Translations under genes and position numbers: made by a program
From: Rhodamnia argentea
Taxonomy: Eukaryota; Streptophyta; Magnoliopsida; Myrtales; Myrtaceae
Assembly (NCBI RefSeq): GCF_020921035.1
Contig: NC_063152.1
Coordinates: 35,074,494 to 35,138,493, forward strand
DNA length: 64,000 nucleotides
Reading direction: 5' to 3'
Part shown: positions 47,375 through 57,801 of the stretch, piece by piece
Position numbering within the stretch: the first letter of the stretch is position 1
Layout of the letters: each line of letters opens with the position of its first letter
Notes under the pieces: model-generated
The model's database searches: none
The model's input: the letters and a program-made list of their open reading frames with translations, nothing else
Told to the model about the DNA's origin: nothing

Positions 47375-48915
47375 GGGAGAAATACACTACAAGTGTCATA
47401 AGTTGTGTATGACACTCACTTTAATGCCAAAAGTTTAAAAACGATCACTTAAGTGCCAACTCTGATTTGCTTGCCGAAAATCTTATGTGGCCTTTTTTTA
47501 TTAATATTTGTGCCAACGCAGCTCGATGGAAGTCCCCATGGATTTAAACTAAAAAAATTAAAAATAATAATAATGAAATAGAAAATAAGTTAAAAACTAT
47601 TATTTAAAAAAAAAAAAAGTGGGCTTTATAGCAAGGTGTTGGTGGGGATGGCCGACAAGGGTCTCCGAGCTCCGACCAGTGGCTGACAACCCCCGCCAAT
47701 CGTAGGTTGGGTGAAGGAAGCCACGGCAAGGCTGGACCTCGCGGATCTGGGCGAGAGAGACGAAAGTGACCATCAACGTCAACAATTGCTAAATTTGCTC
47801 ACCATCATCTCTGCTCTCCAATGGCAAAGAAGAGCAACAAGATCCAGAAACTCAAACTCTCCAAAGACCCCATCAAGAAGCCCCCCAAGAAGCTCAAGGT
47901 CAAAACCAAGAAGCAACACCCTCGCCCCAAGCGTGAGTCCGACTCCGAGCTCGACTTCGACAAGCTCCCAACCCTCTCGAGCCCCACACCAAGGACCAGC
48001 TCATCAACCTCATCGGCAACTCCGCCCTCGCCAACTTTTCCCTCTACAACCAATCCGCAAGGTCTCCAACCATGACGTCGCCCATGGGAATATCTTCATC
48101 TACGACCTCGCTCGGGAGGCTACGCCGCAATCCTTGGCCACCGTGCCTAAAAGTCGTTCGGCGAGATCGAGGACTGCAATGTGGTGACCGACTAGGCAAC
48201 CGGAAAGTTCAAGGGTTACGGTTCGTCCTGTTAGGACGCGGAAAGTGGCCACGAAGGCGTTGAAGGATCCGAAGAAAAAGACGGACAATCGGGTGGTGTC
48301 TTGTCGGTTGGCCTTGATCGGCCATGGCAGCATCGGCGTGTCGAGGGATTTAAACTCGGCCATGAAGAGGGTTGATGTGAATCGTGTGAGCGCTGAAGTG
48401 AAAGGGAAAAATCAGGTGCGGGGCAGCCTCAAGCTCGGGCTACGCATGCCTTGTTGCTCGGAATTTGTTTGTGCTGAATCGGTATCCCGGCTTGCACCAA
48501 ATCTGCGAGGTCCGGCCTTGCTATGGTTGGCCTCATCCAGCCTATGGTCGGCGACCCCCACCGGTGATCCCCACCCTCGCTGGCCATTGTCGGCGATGTG
48601 GGGCTGCAACAAAGCCCTCGCCGCTTGAACAACCTTTTTTTTAGTTAGTAGATTGTTTTTCTATTTAGTTTATTATTATTTTTTTAGATTTTTTAGATTA
48701 GAAATCTACGTGGAAGTCCACGTGGCCAAAATTTCTTTAAAAAATTGTCATGTCATATATTTTTCTAATTATAAAGGCCATGTAATGATTTTGGTCGGAA
48801 TTTTTTCTGATTTGGCACTTAAGTGATCGTTTTTCGCTTAAGTGATCATTTTGAAACTTTTGGAGCTAAAGTAAGTGTCGTATACAACTTATGGCACTTG
48901 TAGTATATTTCTCCC
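47375..48915 (+). mobile_element. Pack-MULE (Mutator-like, gene-capturing)
   Basis: The terminal inverted repeats start GGGAGAAATACACTACAAG on the left (47375-47460) and match the reverse complement of 48812-48915. The right one holds an extra repeat of CTTAAGTGATC. A 10-bp target duplication GCCCAAAAAG stands at 47365-47374 and 48916-48925, inside the gag zinc-knuckle region of copia B. No transposase is present. The GC-rich interior (47640-48630) has no counterpart elsewhere in the stack and carries a captured host gene fragment. Confidence 0.9.
47821..48420 (+). pseudogene. Captured RRM gene fragment, UBA2-like
   Basis: Three frames together read as the N-terminal part of a UBP1-associated protein 2 (UBA2)-type nuclear RNA-binding protein: a Lys-rich start (MAKKSNKIQK at 47821), IRKVSNHD before the first RRM, RNP2-like IFIYDL (about 48091-48108), FGEIEDCNVVTD, then RNP1-like KGYG (48211-48222) shifted to FVLL in the next frame, and ALKDPKKKTDNRVVSCRLALIGH-type sequence in short runs (to about 48320). 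A one-base loss at RNP1, other shifts and an in-frame TAG near 48191 disable it. The parent gene is not in the window. The family call rests on the RRM order and motifs known for UBA2. Confidence 0.7.
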
Positions 48916-50094
48916 GCCCAAAAAGTGTCAACATTATGGCCAAAAAACGTCTCGGTCAGAACTCTGTCCCCTACGTCCACCAACACGGCCACGGCCTCCC
49001 CTTGAATCACGGCCTGCGTAAGAAAATCCACCACAACCACCACTACTAGTCACAAGTGATGAATTGTCTTTAGATGATGAAGAAGATGGAGGGACCATGC
49101 GCTGAATCGGACAAAATACTTCATTCGTAGAATGAACTTCCTCTCCGACAAGAAGGCGGCTCTTCACATGCTACAAGTCGGTATTCAAACTAGATAAAAA
49201 CTTACTCACTTGATATTCAACTCGTTATGTCTTTAGTTTCTGAAGATTAGTAGTGATGGACAAATAAAGATTGAGTTCTTCCCACATGCCTTTCAAAGCA
49301 CCATAATACTCTCCAAGAGAGTTGTCCCCATTTTTAACATTAAAGATCTTCTCACATAATTCATAGACTCTAGACATGTTTTTGTCTTGTGAGTAGCTCG
49401 CCATAATATCATCCCACACTTCCTTGGCGGTTGTGTGGAATATGACAATAGCAGCAATGGACGGTTCCATGATGCCATAACCACATCAAAAGTGTATCAT
49501 TCTGTCTCATCCAATCACCATACTCTTTAGCATTTTCACATGGGGTTTGTTGTAAGATAATTGAGTTTCCCTTTCGCATTAATATAGACTTTGACAGCTT
49601 GATCCCAAAACAAGTAATTGGCCCCATGTAATTTAATGGTGGTAATATAAACATTGACATTATCTATAGAAGACTTAGCGTTACTTATGATGATAATCTC
49701 AATATAAAATATATGTCTACCATACAAAAAAAAATTAAGACGTCGGTGCAACAAATAGAACAGCCCTTCGCTCGATATAATCGATGCCAACAATCAAGTA
49801 TTTTCAATGAAAATACTACAATACCGATCAACCATACCCAACAAAATATTCTAATCCTTGAATCCACTGATTAGTAAGTATTGGAATCCATAGCCGCAAA
49901 TAGATCCATAATCGTAAAGAGAACATGATGGATTTGATTTCTCCTGATCTTATATGTATTGAGACTAGGAGAGAGAATAGATAGAAATTGCACGTTTGGG
50001 TGGCTGCGCACCGGAGAAGGAAAAGGAGTATTAGGGCACTTTCAAACCAGTAATAGGATCAAGGAATCATTTATTTAGTTCTGCTCTAATACCA

Positions 50095-50345
50095 TGTCAC
50101 AAAGATGATTAGAGAACCTGCGATTAATAGCCAAGAGACAAGAAGGAAAAGAGAAGAAAAGGAGAGGAGAAGCAGAGAGGAAGAAACAGACATAAAAACC
50201 AAAAAGCGGCTCTCGGTTTCTGTGTTCACTTTACCCTACACCTGTCGCAATATTTATATAAAATGTACATGACCATAATGCCCTTATGTATGTAGAAAGA
50301 AATAAAACCTAAAAGATAAAATCAACATGCTCACGTAACGTAACA
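50095..50345 (-). repeat. 5' LTR of copia B (251 bp)
   Basis: On the minus strand it starts TGTTACGTTACGTGAG and ends TTTGTGACA, directly followed by the primer-binding site at 50081-50094. Flanked by AGATT at 50346-50350. Confidence 0.88.
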
Positions 50346-50350
50346 AGATT

Positions 50351-50969
50351 GATTCTAGTGCTCAATATGATTGTAAATTCGGTTAAGGATTTATGGGTAT
50401 GCATACCGGTTTTAGGATATATCCTTCTAGACCAAGCCACCAACATTATAGATGGAGACCTTGCCAAGGGGGAATCTTGGTCACCTTGTCACCAGGCTTT
50501 GTTTCGTGACCATGGTAGTATGTTGAGCAATAGATTAGTCTATGGACCATTGACGTGGCTTTTCATAGAGATTTATCATTGGACTTGACCATTGATATTT
50601 GAGTTGTAATAGTGACTAATGAGTATTTCTGACTTGGTTAAAGCTTTGTTAAAATGAAATAACTCATTTGATTTTATATGTAAGTTATATGTTGGTTTTG
50701 AAGTATGAGTTTTCGGTATTGCTTTGTATGTAAGCATAGTGTGTATGTAAGCATAGTGGTTGCTCGATCCGCTTAGAAGAGATGTATTACTCATTGGGTT
50801 GTGGTTTCGCATCCCTCTCATCTTATATGTTTCTCGGGTTCCTCGGTTAGTGGCAAGTAGGCGAGAAAGCTATAGTGGAGACTTTTGGGAGTTGGATTTT
50901 GGTTATGGTTTACGGGAGTTGTACATGGTCGTTGATAGTTTGTTTGGTTGGTTGAGTTCTAGTTGTACA
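50351..50969 (+). mobile_element. Interrupted LTR, right part
   Basis: Continues the LTR begun at 36840. It has ATGCATACC... and GGACCATTGA blocks as at 16740-16980, and the distal block GATCCGCTTAGAAGAGATGTATTACTCATTGGG (50767-50799), which matches 17079-17111. It ends at the MULE target site; the expected TGACA end is not found beyond 57660, so the 3' end is lost or diverged. Confidence 0.65.
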
Positions 50970-52175
50970 TTTTCTTTTGGGAAAAAACCACCAAAAACCC
51001 TAAACTATGTCTGCTGTGACACATTTACCCCGAACTTTTTTTTGTATCACCAAAAATCCTAAACTTATATCGTGTGACAGATTTACCCTCGGTTATGTTT
51101 TTGTCAAGAATCGCCGTTAAATATTCTACGTGGCAGGTGACGTGGATGAAGAAAAGTATAGGGTTCTGATGTGGCGTCCACTTGGATTAATGAAAAAGAA
51201 ACGACCTGGTTTTCTTGGGTATGAACAAAACGACGTCATGTTCTTCCTATCCGTCGTTCTTCGTCTCTCTCGTTTTGGGGGTTAGGGTTCTTCGCGATGC
51301 TCCGTCGCTCTCCATCTCTCTGATTGCTCCACTGAAACAACGACGAAAGCTCGATTTCTCCGGAGGAAGGAGTTCGATTACTGGTTGAACTCTCGCGATT
51401 CCCCTTTGCATCTCACTTCCGCTCGATTCGTGGCTGAACTCTCTCTTCCACGATCCGGGGTCTACGTTCTTCTTTGATTTTTCTAATCTTCCATTGCCCC
51501 ACATGAAGTAGCTGGATTCGGTTGTTAAAGGTTATCATATTTTTGGCCCTCTTTTCGATTTTGTTTTGCGTTTTCTTCATCGATTTGGGTGTTCCTTGAT
51601 TTCCTTGTTAAGCTACTATAATGGTTTTGAATTCCCCCCTCGCTCTTTCCTGATTCATTTGTTGAATGTTCGGATGGTCGAACTTTTGAGTTGCTCCGCA
51701 TAATCTTTGATATGCTTTTGGCTATTAGTGCATAAGATACGTGTGATTTCTCTCTCCATATAGAGGCGATTGCTACCTTCAAAAGCTAATAGGTCTTTCT
51801 TTACGGGTATAGTTTTTCACATTTACAAGTTGTTCGAGATTTCGCAGCAATTGCTCCAAGCATCTAAAACTCCATCCGTTGGTTGGCTCGTTCTTGAAGC
51901 TGTATTTGCTCCATACGAGACTCACTCATTTCTAGCTCGGTAATTCTAAGCAAATAGAGTTTCTGAAGTGGTTGTGCTGTTTTTTTTTTTTTTACCTCTA
52001 TTTGTTGACCTTTGATAATGCAGTCGCATTGGGTCTTAAGCATGTTTGCTTAGGGAAAACTAACTTCTCGAGTTCATATTACTTTAGAACATGATATATT
52101 GTTAACGTAAGTTACCTTGTCTTTGCGGGGAAAATTGAGGAGTCTCTTGGCTTTAAGTCTCCCACATGCAAAAAG

Positions 52176-54627
52176 ATGGTACAATGTATAGATGGAATGA
52201 CAAATATAGTTGATATTGAAATAGTAGATGACTTTGAGGTGGAAATTCACAATGGAGCCGGGGGTGCTAGCCGGGGTGAAGTTGAGGTTGGGTTTGAATC
52301 AAGCAATAAAGTTGGGACTGAACTTCCGGTTAGGTCTGCGGCGGGGCTTGATTATGGGAGTGCTAGTCAGAGTGGAGTTAGTGAGTGTGATGATGGACTT
52401 TGCTTTGAGAGTGATGATAGTGAGAGTGATGATCATGAGATTGATTTATTAACTTGGATGTGTGATCAACACATTCTATCTAGAGATGAGGAAGGGATGC
52501 ATGAGGTAGAGATGGTAAGGGATGCGACATTTATTGTTGATGCGGGACAAGAAGACATGAATGAGACTGAAAATGATGAGGACAACGAAGCCCATGAAGA
52601 TCTTAGTCCTCCTAACTCTAGAGATGAGGAGATATGTCACCAAACAAGGGCTTTGACTATTAGATATGACCCTGGCTGTGATCATAGAGAATTGCAATTT
52701 CAGTTAGGCATGAGATTTGAGTCTCATACTCAATTTAAGAGGGCAGATCGGAAATATGCAATCATGAACGGCTACAACATTTGTTGGAAGAAAAGTGAAT
52801 TTAAAAAGATGTATGCGAAGTGTGTGAGCGGATGTGAATGGTCTCTTTATGGCGGTTGGTTGAACAAAGAGAAAACATTTGTCATCAAGACAATTGGTGA
52901 AGACCATACTTGCCCTAGAAGTATGAGAAATAAAAGTGCATCTTATGTATGGCTTGCAGAAGAGTTCTTGCCTAAGATAAGAACTAATTTGAAATATCTT
53001 GCAGCACAATTGCAAGCGGATGCAATGGAGATGTGGGGACTCACGCTCAACAAAAGAACCTGTTATAGAGCAATTGCCAGAGCTCTTAAGATTATTAGGG
53101 GTCCATTTGCCGAGCAATATAAGTTATTGGCATCTTATAAAGCTCAATTAAAGCAATCTAGTAAGAACAGCACATTTCATGTTTTACTTAGACACCCACA
53201 AAACATGTTCAAGAGATTTTATGTAGGCTTCGAAGGGCTGAAAATGGGCTGTCTAGAAGGTTGTAGGAAAGTAATTGGACTAGATGGTTGTTTTATTAAG
53301 ACCGTAGTAAGGCAGATACTACTTTGTCTTGTTGGAAGAGATGGAAACAATCAAATGTTTCCGGTTGCATGGGCTGTTGTTGAAGCAGAGACACAAGACG
53401 GTTGGACTTGGTTCCTCAAGTTTCTATTTTGAGATCTTCAAGTAGGTAGAGGTGATTGTTGGACCTTCATTAGTGATCAACAAAAGGTAGAATGAGTCTC
53501 CAACTTAATCGGTTCCTTCATAACTATTGTTGAATTATGTCTTAGCTTTATTAATGCATTTCAATTATGCCTTATAGGGCCTTATTAGTGCGGTTTCTTC
53601 ATTGGCTCCTTGTGCTGAACATAGGAATTGTTCAAGGCACATTTATGCAAATTGGAAAAAACTATACAAGGGAGAAACATTTCGAAATTACTTACGGAAA
53701 GCTGCATATGCTACATACGAGGCTGAATTCAACATAGCAATTAAAGGAATGAAGGAGGAGTCTGTTGATGCCTATGAAGACTTCATGAGACAAGGGCCAG
53801 AGCACTTTGCCGGGGCATTCATAAAGGCTGGGCGAAAATGTGATGCCATCGAGAACAATTTGAGTGAGACTTTCAATGCGTATATTTGCAAGCAAAGAGA
53901 GATGCCAATTGTTGATATGTTAGAAGCGATAAGAACGACTTTGATGGTAAGAATGTATGAGAAAAGCCAGTTGATGGTGGATTCCCGAGATGAATTGTGT
54001 CCAAGAATTAGGGGAAAGGTAGAGGAAGCAAAGATGAAGTCCGGGTGTTGTGTTGCCAAACCATGTATTGGGGGAAAGTTTGAAGTTGAAGTTGATGATG
54101 ATCGATTTGAGGTGGATTTGAGAGGGATGACATGTACTTGTAGGCAATGGGATATCTCGGGAATACCCTGTAGCCATGCTATCTCGTGCATCAATTATAT
54201 GAAGCATGAGATTAATCAATATGTTGATGATTGTTTCAAAAAAGAAGCTTACGAAAGATGCTACCGATTTCCATTGCCGACGTTGAGTGGGAAGAAAATG
54301 TGGCCATTGTCCCTTGAAGAGCCAATATTGCCTCCGCCATTCGGAAAGCTTCCGGGGAGACCCAAGAAACAACGCAATAAGCAAGGTGAGAATATTGAGA
54401 AAAGGACAAGAAAGGGGAAGGCCATGGTTCATCCAAATACTGATCCAAATAAATTGACAAAAGTCGGGGTAATCATCTCATGCTCAAACTGTCATGACTC
54501 GGGACACAATAAGAGAACATGCCTCAAGCCTCTAGCACCAACACAGATTAAACCTCCGGTAAGAAATAATGGAGACAAAGAAAACTTACATATGGCCCAA
54601 GCTTCTAGTATCAACATGGCCTTGTGA
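52176..54627 (+). pseudogene. MULE (MURA-type) transposase, one stop codon
   Basis: Exon 1 (52176-53486) has an acidic N-terminal part (to about residue 160), a MuDR-type N-terminal domain (LQFQLGMRFES...SGCEWSLY...HTCPRS), and the start of the MULE transposase core, with catalytic D370 in GLDGCFIK and a second D at 434 in ISDQQK. A 91-bp GT-AG intron (53487-53577) restores the frame into exon 2 (53578-54627), which starts GLISAV. This exon holds the rest of the core, a SWIM zinc finger (CTCRQWDISGIPCSH, about 54132-54177) and a CCHC knuckle (CSNCHDSGHNKRTC, 54481-54522). The sole visible defect is TGA at 53430-53432 (residue 419). About 786 codons in all. A further GRPRKHPRP-containing ORF (54660-54836) may be a last exon. 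Confidence 0.9.
53487..53577 (+). other. Intron of MULE transposase
   Basis: Begins GTAGAATGAG after codon AAG and ends CCTTATAG before GGC. Removing it joins ISDQQK to GLISAV, a junction expected for MULE transposases. Confidence 0.8.
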
Positions 54628-57149
54628 CGATAATTACTGTAACTTATACTTACTTTTCTATGCGGGGTAAAAAGGGAAGACCAAGAAAACATCCGAGACC
54701 AGCCATGGTGAAAGGGACATCTACCGGACAAGGAGATGCTATAACACGAGAATGCGCAAGTCGGACCCACCATGTCTCAAATCGGGCTTGTAGAACATGT
54801 GGAACTCAAGAATCTGCATGTCATGCCCCATGTTGAAGCATATGTGAATTCCATCCAAATGTTCATAGCTAAAGAGTAGTTGCTTATTCTTTTTTGGTTT
54901 TAATTCAAGTCTAGCACTAATGTAGAATCTCGTTGCTTGTGTTGTAACTAGAAACAAAGAGTACAAGCAAGAGTTCCTTTTTTTATGTAATCCAAGTCCC
55001 TTTTTGGTTGAACTGGAAGAGTTCCTTTTTTGATGTAATCCAAGTCCCTTTTTGGTTGAGTTGGAAGAGTTCCTTTTTGGTTGTAATCAAAGTTCAATAC
55101 TAACTATGACTCATTATCCAATTGTGGGTATGCTGATGTGATTAGATTATTTGTGTTGTGCCTCGTTACATGAATGAAATCGATGTTTTGATGGTGGCCG
55201 CAAATTATTAGTCTTGCGCACTAGTTCATTACCCGTTGCTTGTTCTTTTTAGTAATCCAAGTTGAATTGTAACTCTTACTTTGGGTAATGCATGAAGAGA
55301 AAACTAGCTGGATATTTTTGTGGGAAGAAGAGACTTTGTAGCGTTGTAATAATCTAAGTTGGTGGAATCTCTTTTTACGTGCCAACTTGGTTGCTCATGT
55401 CCGATCGGATTTTTCTACAACGGCAATATTACTATATGGACAGCTTATGGAACACATTAAACACATAAGAAGGACAGCATTGCTACAAGGTATTTAAAAT
55501 AGATATGCAATATATGGAACAAGACATCTATTATTGGAAACATTGTAAACAGTTAGAGCTTGGATTTGCTAATACAGTTGAACACGGTTTCACTTTTTTC
55601 GCATCATATCGGTCTTCCCCAGCATCTACCCTCCACTGAGATACGTAAAAGCAAAAAAAAAAAAAAAAAGAAAAGAAGAAGATAGAAAAACAACACCACC
55701 ATCTCCAATCCAACTCTGTTGTGTCCTTTTATCCTTCTTCAATAGCAGCATTGCACACATCAGCCCTATAGATACAACTAAGCCTCTCAAAAAGATTTTT
55801 TCCTTTGCTTTCGGTTGAGATGCTCCCACTTGAATCTTGTTGCTCTGTCGTTTACTCCATTATAGCTGCATATGGGTTACGTTTGGCTTGCACGTAAGAC
55901 ATGCTGCAACAACCATTCTGAAGTTGCTTGATTTTCTTGAGATATACCTATTGACTTCTGTTTCTCTTCATTCTGGCAGACACCGTCTTTAGGAGCAGCT
56001 TCTTTCCACCTTTAACATGTGATTATCCTAAAAGAATGAATAGGACCTCAAAAGCAAAGAAAATAATTGTTGAGCTATATACTAATTAAGTGAGAAGAAC
56101 ATTAACATGGCTAAACAAAAGGTTAAACTAATATAACGTGTTATCTCTTTGAAGTAAGCTCGAACAGGTTGCAACGGTGATTAACAAGAAGTGCACTATC
56201 CAGAGCAACAACAATGTCAAATTAGGAAGAAACTTAAATTTCAGAGTTCGAAAAAATTTCAACATAGTAAGTTGGTACTATCTTGACTTTAGTACGAGTT
56301 CTACTACCCCAATACACCTCATAAATCAGAACTTACTCTTGTTGTTCCAAATTAGGAAGAACTTTTTAGCGTTGCATCTATGTCGAGTCCTGCTATTGAA
56401 CTTGTCGTGATGCATCATTTTGATTGCGAAAAGCTGTGGGAAATTTAAACAGAGTAAGTTGGTACTATTAGTCGATGTATAGTGTTAGTAAAATAAATTT
56501 TAATAGATCTAGTCAATAAACAAAACAGCCATTTCAAACGACAATGTACTAAACTGTTTTAAGATGTTTTAACTTTAGCAATCACTTTGATGGGGTCAAC
56601 GATGCACAATGACTTTTTCCTTTGTTTAAAAGGGATGTATAGAATAGATAAATATCAATTCACCCAAGTCAATAAGTTATACATATATTGTGCAAGAAAC
56701 AACCAAATTTTCATTTCATAAATTGCACAATGAATAGGGATCACATTCAAATTTTCATTCCAAACCTTTTGTATGCTTACCTACACTATACTAACCTAAA
56801 CCATGAGATATAAGGAACTAAAAAAGTCCCATTCTTTTATGCCCACGTCTTGACATATTACACCTTATGGCAGAGGATAACAACAGCATGTTCAAGCGAG
56901 AGCCAAAAGCATACGAAAGATGATGCATAACAGTTGAAAAGTTTCACTCTTAGAATAGTCAACAAATGAATCGGGAAAGAGTAAGAGGATGGAATTCAGA
57001 ACTATTATAGCAGCCTAATAAAGAAATCAAGGAACACCCATGTGGATGAAAAAAACGCACAAACAAATAAAAAACGAGAGGGCCAAGAACATGATAACTT
57101 GGACAATTGAATCCAGTTACTTCATGTGGAGCAATAAAAGTTTCGAAAA
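54628..57149. other. MULE 3' internal region, no second gene seen
   Basis: Apart from the possible last exon to 54836, only AT-rich sequence with short ORFs is present. It includes a poly(A) run at 55654-55669 and a repeated AATTAGGAAGAA / AGTAAGTTGGTACTAT pair (56221-56470). No mudrB-like gene is recognised. Confidence 0.5.
54971..55090 (+). repeat. 48-bp tandem repeat, about 2.5 units
   Basis: Units start GAGTTCCTTTTTT at 54971, 55019 and 55067 and contain GTAATCCAAGTCCCTTTTTG. It lies downstream of the transposase gene. Confidence 0.8.
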
Positions 57150-57801
57150 ATTAAGGAAGAACATAGAAACCCGGATCGTGGCGGAGAGAGTTTGGCCGGG
57201 AATCAAGTGGAAAGTGAGATGCAAAGGGGAATCGAGAGAGTTCAGCCCGATGTCGAACTCCTTCCTCCGTAGAAATCAAGCTTTCGTCGTCGTTTCGGTG
57301 GAGCAATCGGAGAGATGGAGAGCGACGGAGCATCGCGAAGAACCCTAACCCCCAAAACGAGAGAGACGAAGAACGACGGATAGGAAGAACATGACGTCGT
57401 TTTGTTCATACCCAAGAAAACCAGGTCGTTTCTTTTTCATTAATCCAGGTGGATGCCACATCGGAACCCTATACTTTTCTTCATCCACGTTAGCCGCCAC
57501 GTAGGATACTTAACGGTGATTCTTGACAAAAACATAACCAAGGGTAAATCTGTCACACGATATAAGTTTAGGGTTTTTGGTGATACAAAAAAAAGTTCGG
57601 GGTAAATGTGTCACAACGGACATAATTTGGGGTTTTTGGTGGTTTTTTCCCTTTTCTTTTTGATGAACAATAGAAACTCTGATGTCATAACCAACCTGCT
57701 GGATTGTCATCCCCCACTTTTGTTAGTTTTGGGGAGTGACGCCATGTTAGAGGACACCAGCTAGTGCATTCTCCAGAACTTCGATATATGCAAAATTGAG
57801 C

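Larger units (their letters stand above)
38041..49880 (-). pseudogene. Decayed gag-pol of copia B, in pieces
   Basis: Read from right to left. Gag remains at 49225-49800 (KEVWDDIMASYSQ, FNVKNGDNSLGEYY) and 48926-49167, with a damaged zinc knuckle (HNVDTFWAKHGEPEWA, missing cysteines) split by the Pack-MULE. Then come a pre-integrase/protease remnant (46695-47333), an integrase remnant (45923-46375: MQTDNA, FWSDTVLVACYLIYRMPS), the start of the reverse transcriptase (39285-39556: EWKRAMDVEMKAL), and RNase H (38230-38439: SWRNKKQTTIARSSVEAEY). Many stops and frameshifts make it non-functional. Confidence 0.85.
37796..50345 (-). mobile_element. Copia element B with nested insertions
   Basis: The ends are defined by the duplication AGATT (37791-37795 and 50346-50350). 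The 3' LTR is 37796-38040 and the 5' LTR 50095-50345. A primer-binding site abuts the 5' LTR (50081-50094), and a purine-rich tract (minus-strand TTGAGGAGAAG) abuts the 3' LTR. It inserted into an LTR of the 15500-17451 family, whose other half resumes at 50351. It holds a TRIM array, copia A and a Pack-MULE. Its two LTRs differ at many positions, so it is much older than copia A. Confidence 0.9.
50979..57651 (+). mobile_element. Mutator-like element with about 490-bp TIRs
   Basis: Long terminal inverted repeats (about 50979-51475 and 57150-57651) start GGGAAAAAACCACCAAAAA. An exact 9-bp target duplication TTTTCTTTT stands at 50970-50978 and 57652-57660. It holds a transposase gene (52176-54627) and about 2.5 kb of downstream sequence with 48-bp tandem repeats. 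The structure is complete; only one nonsense codon in the transposase is seen. Confidence 0.95.
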
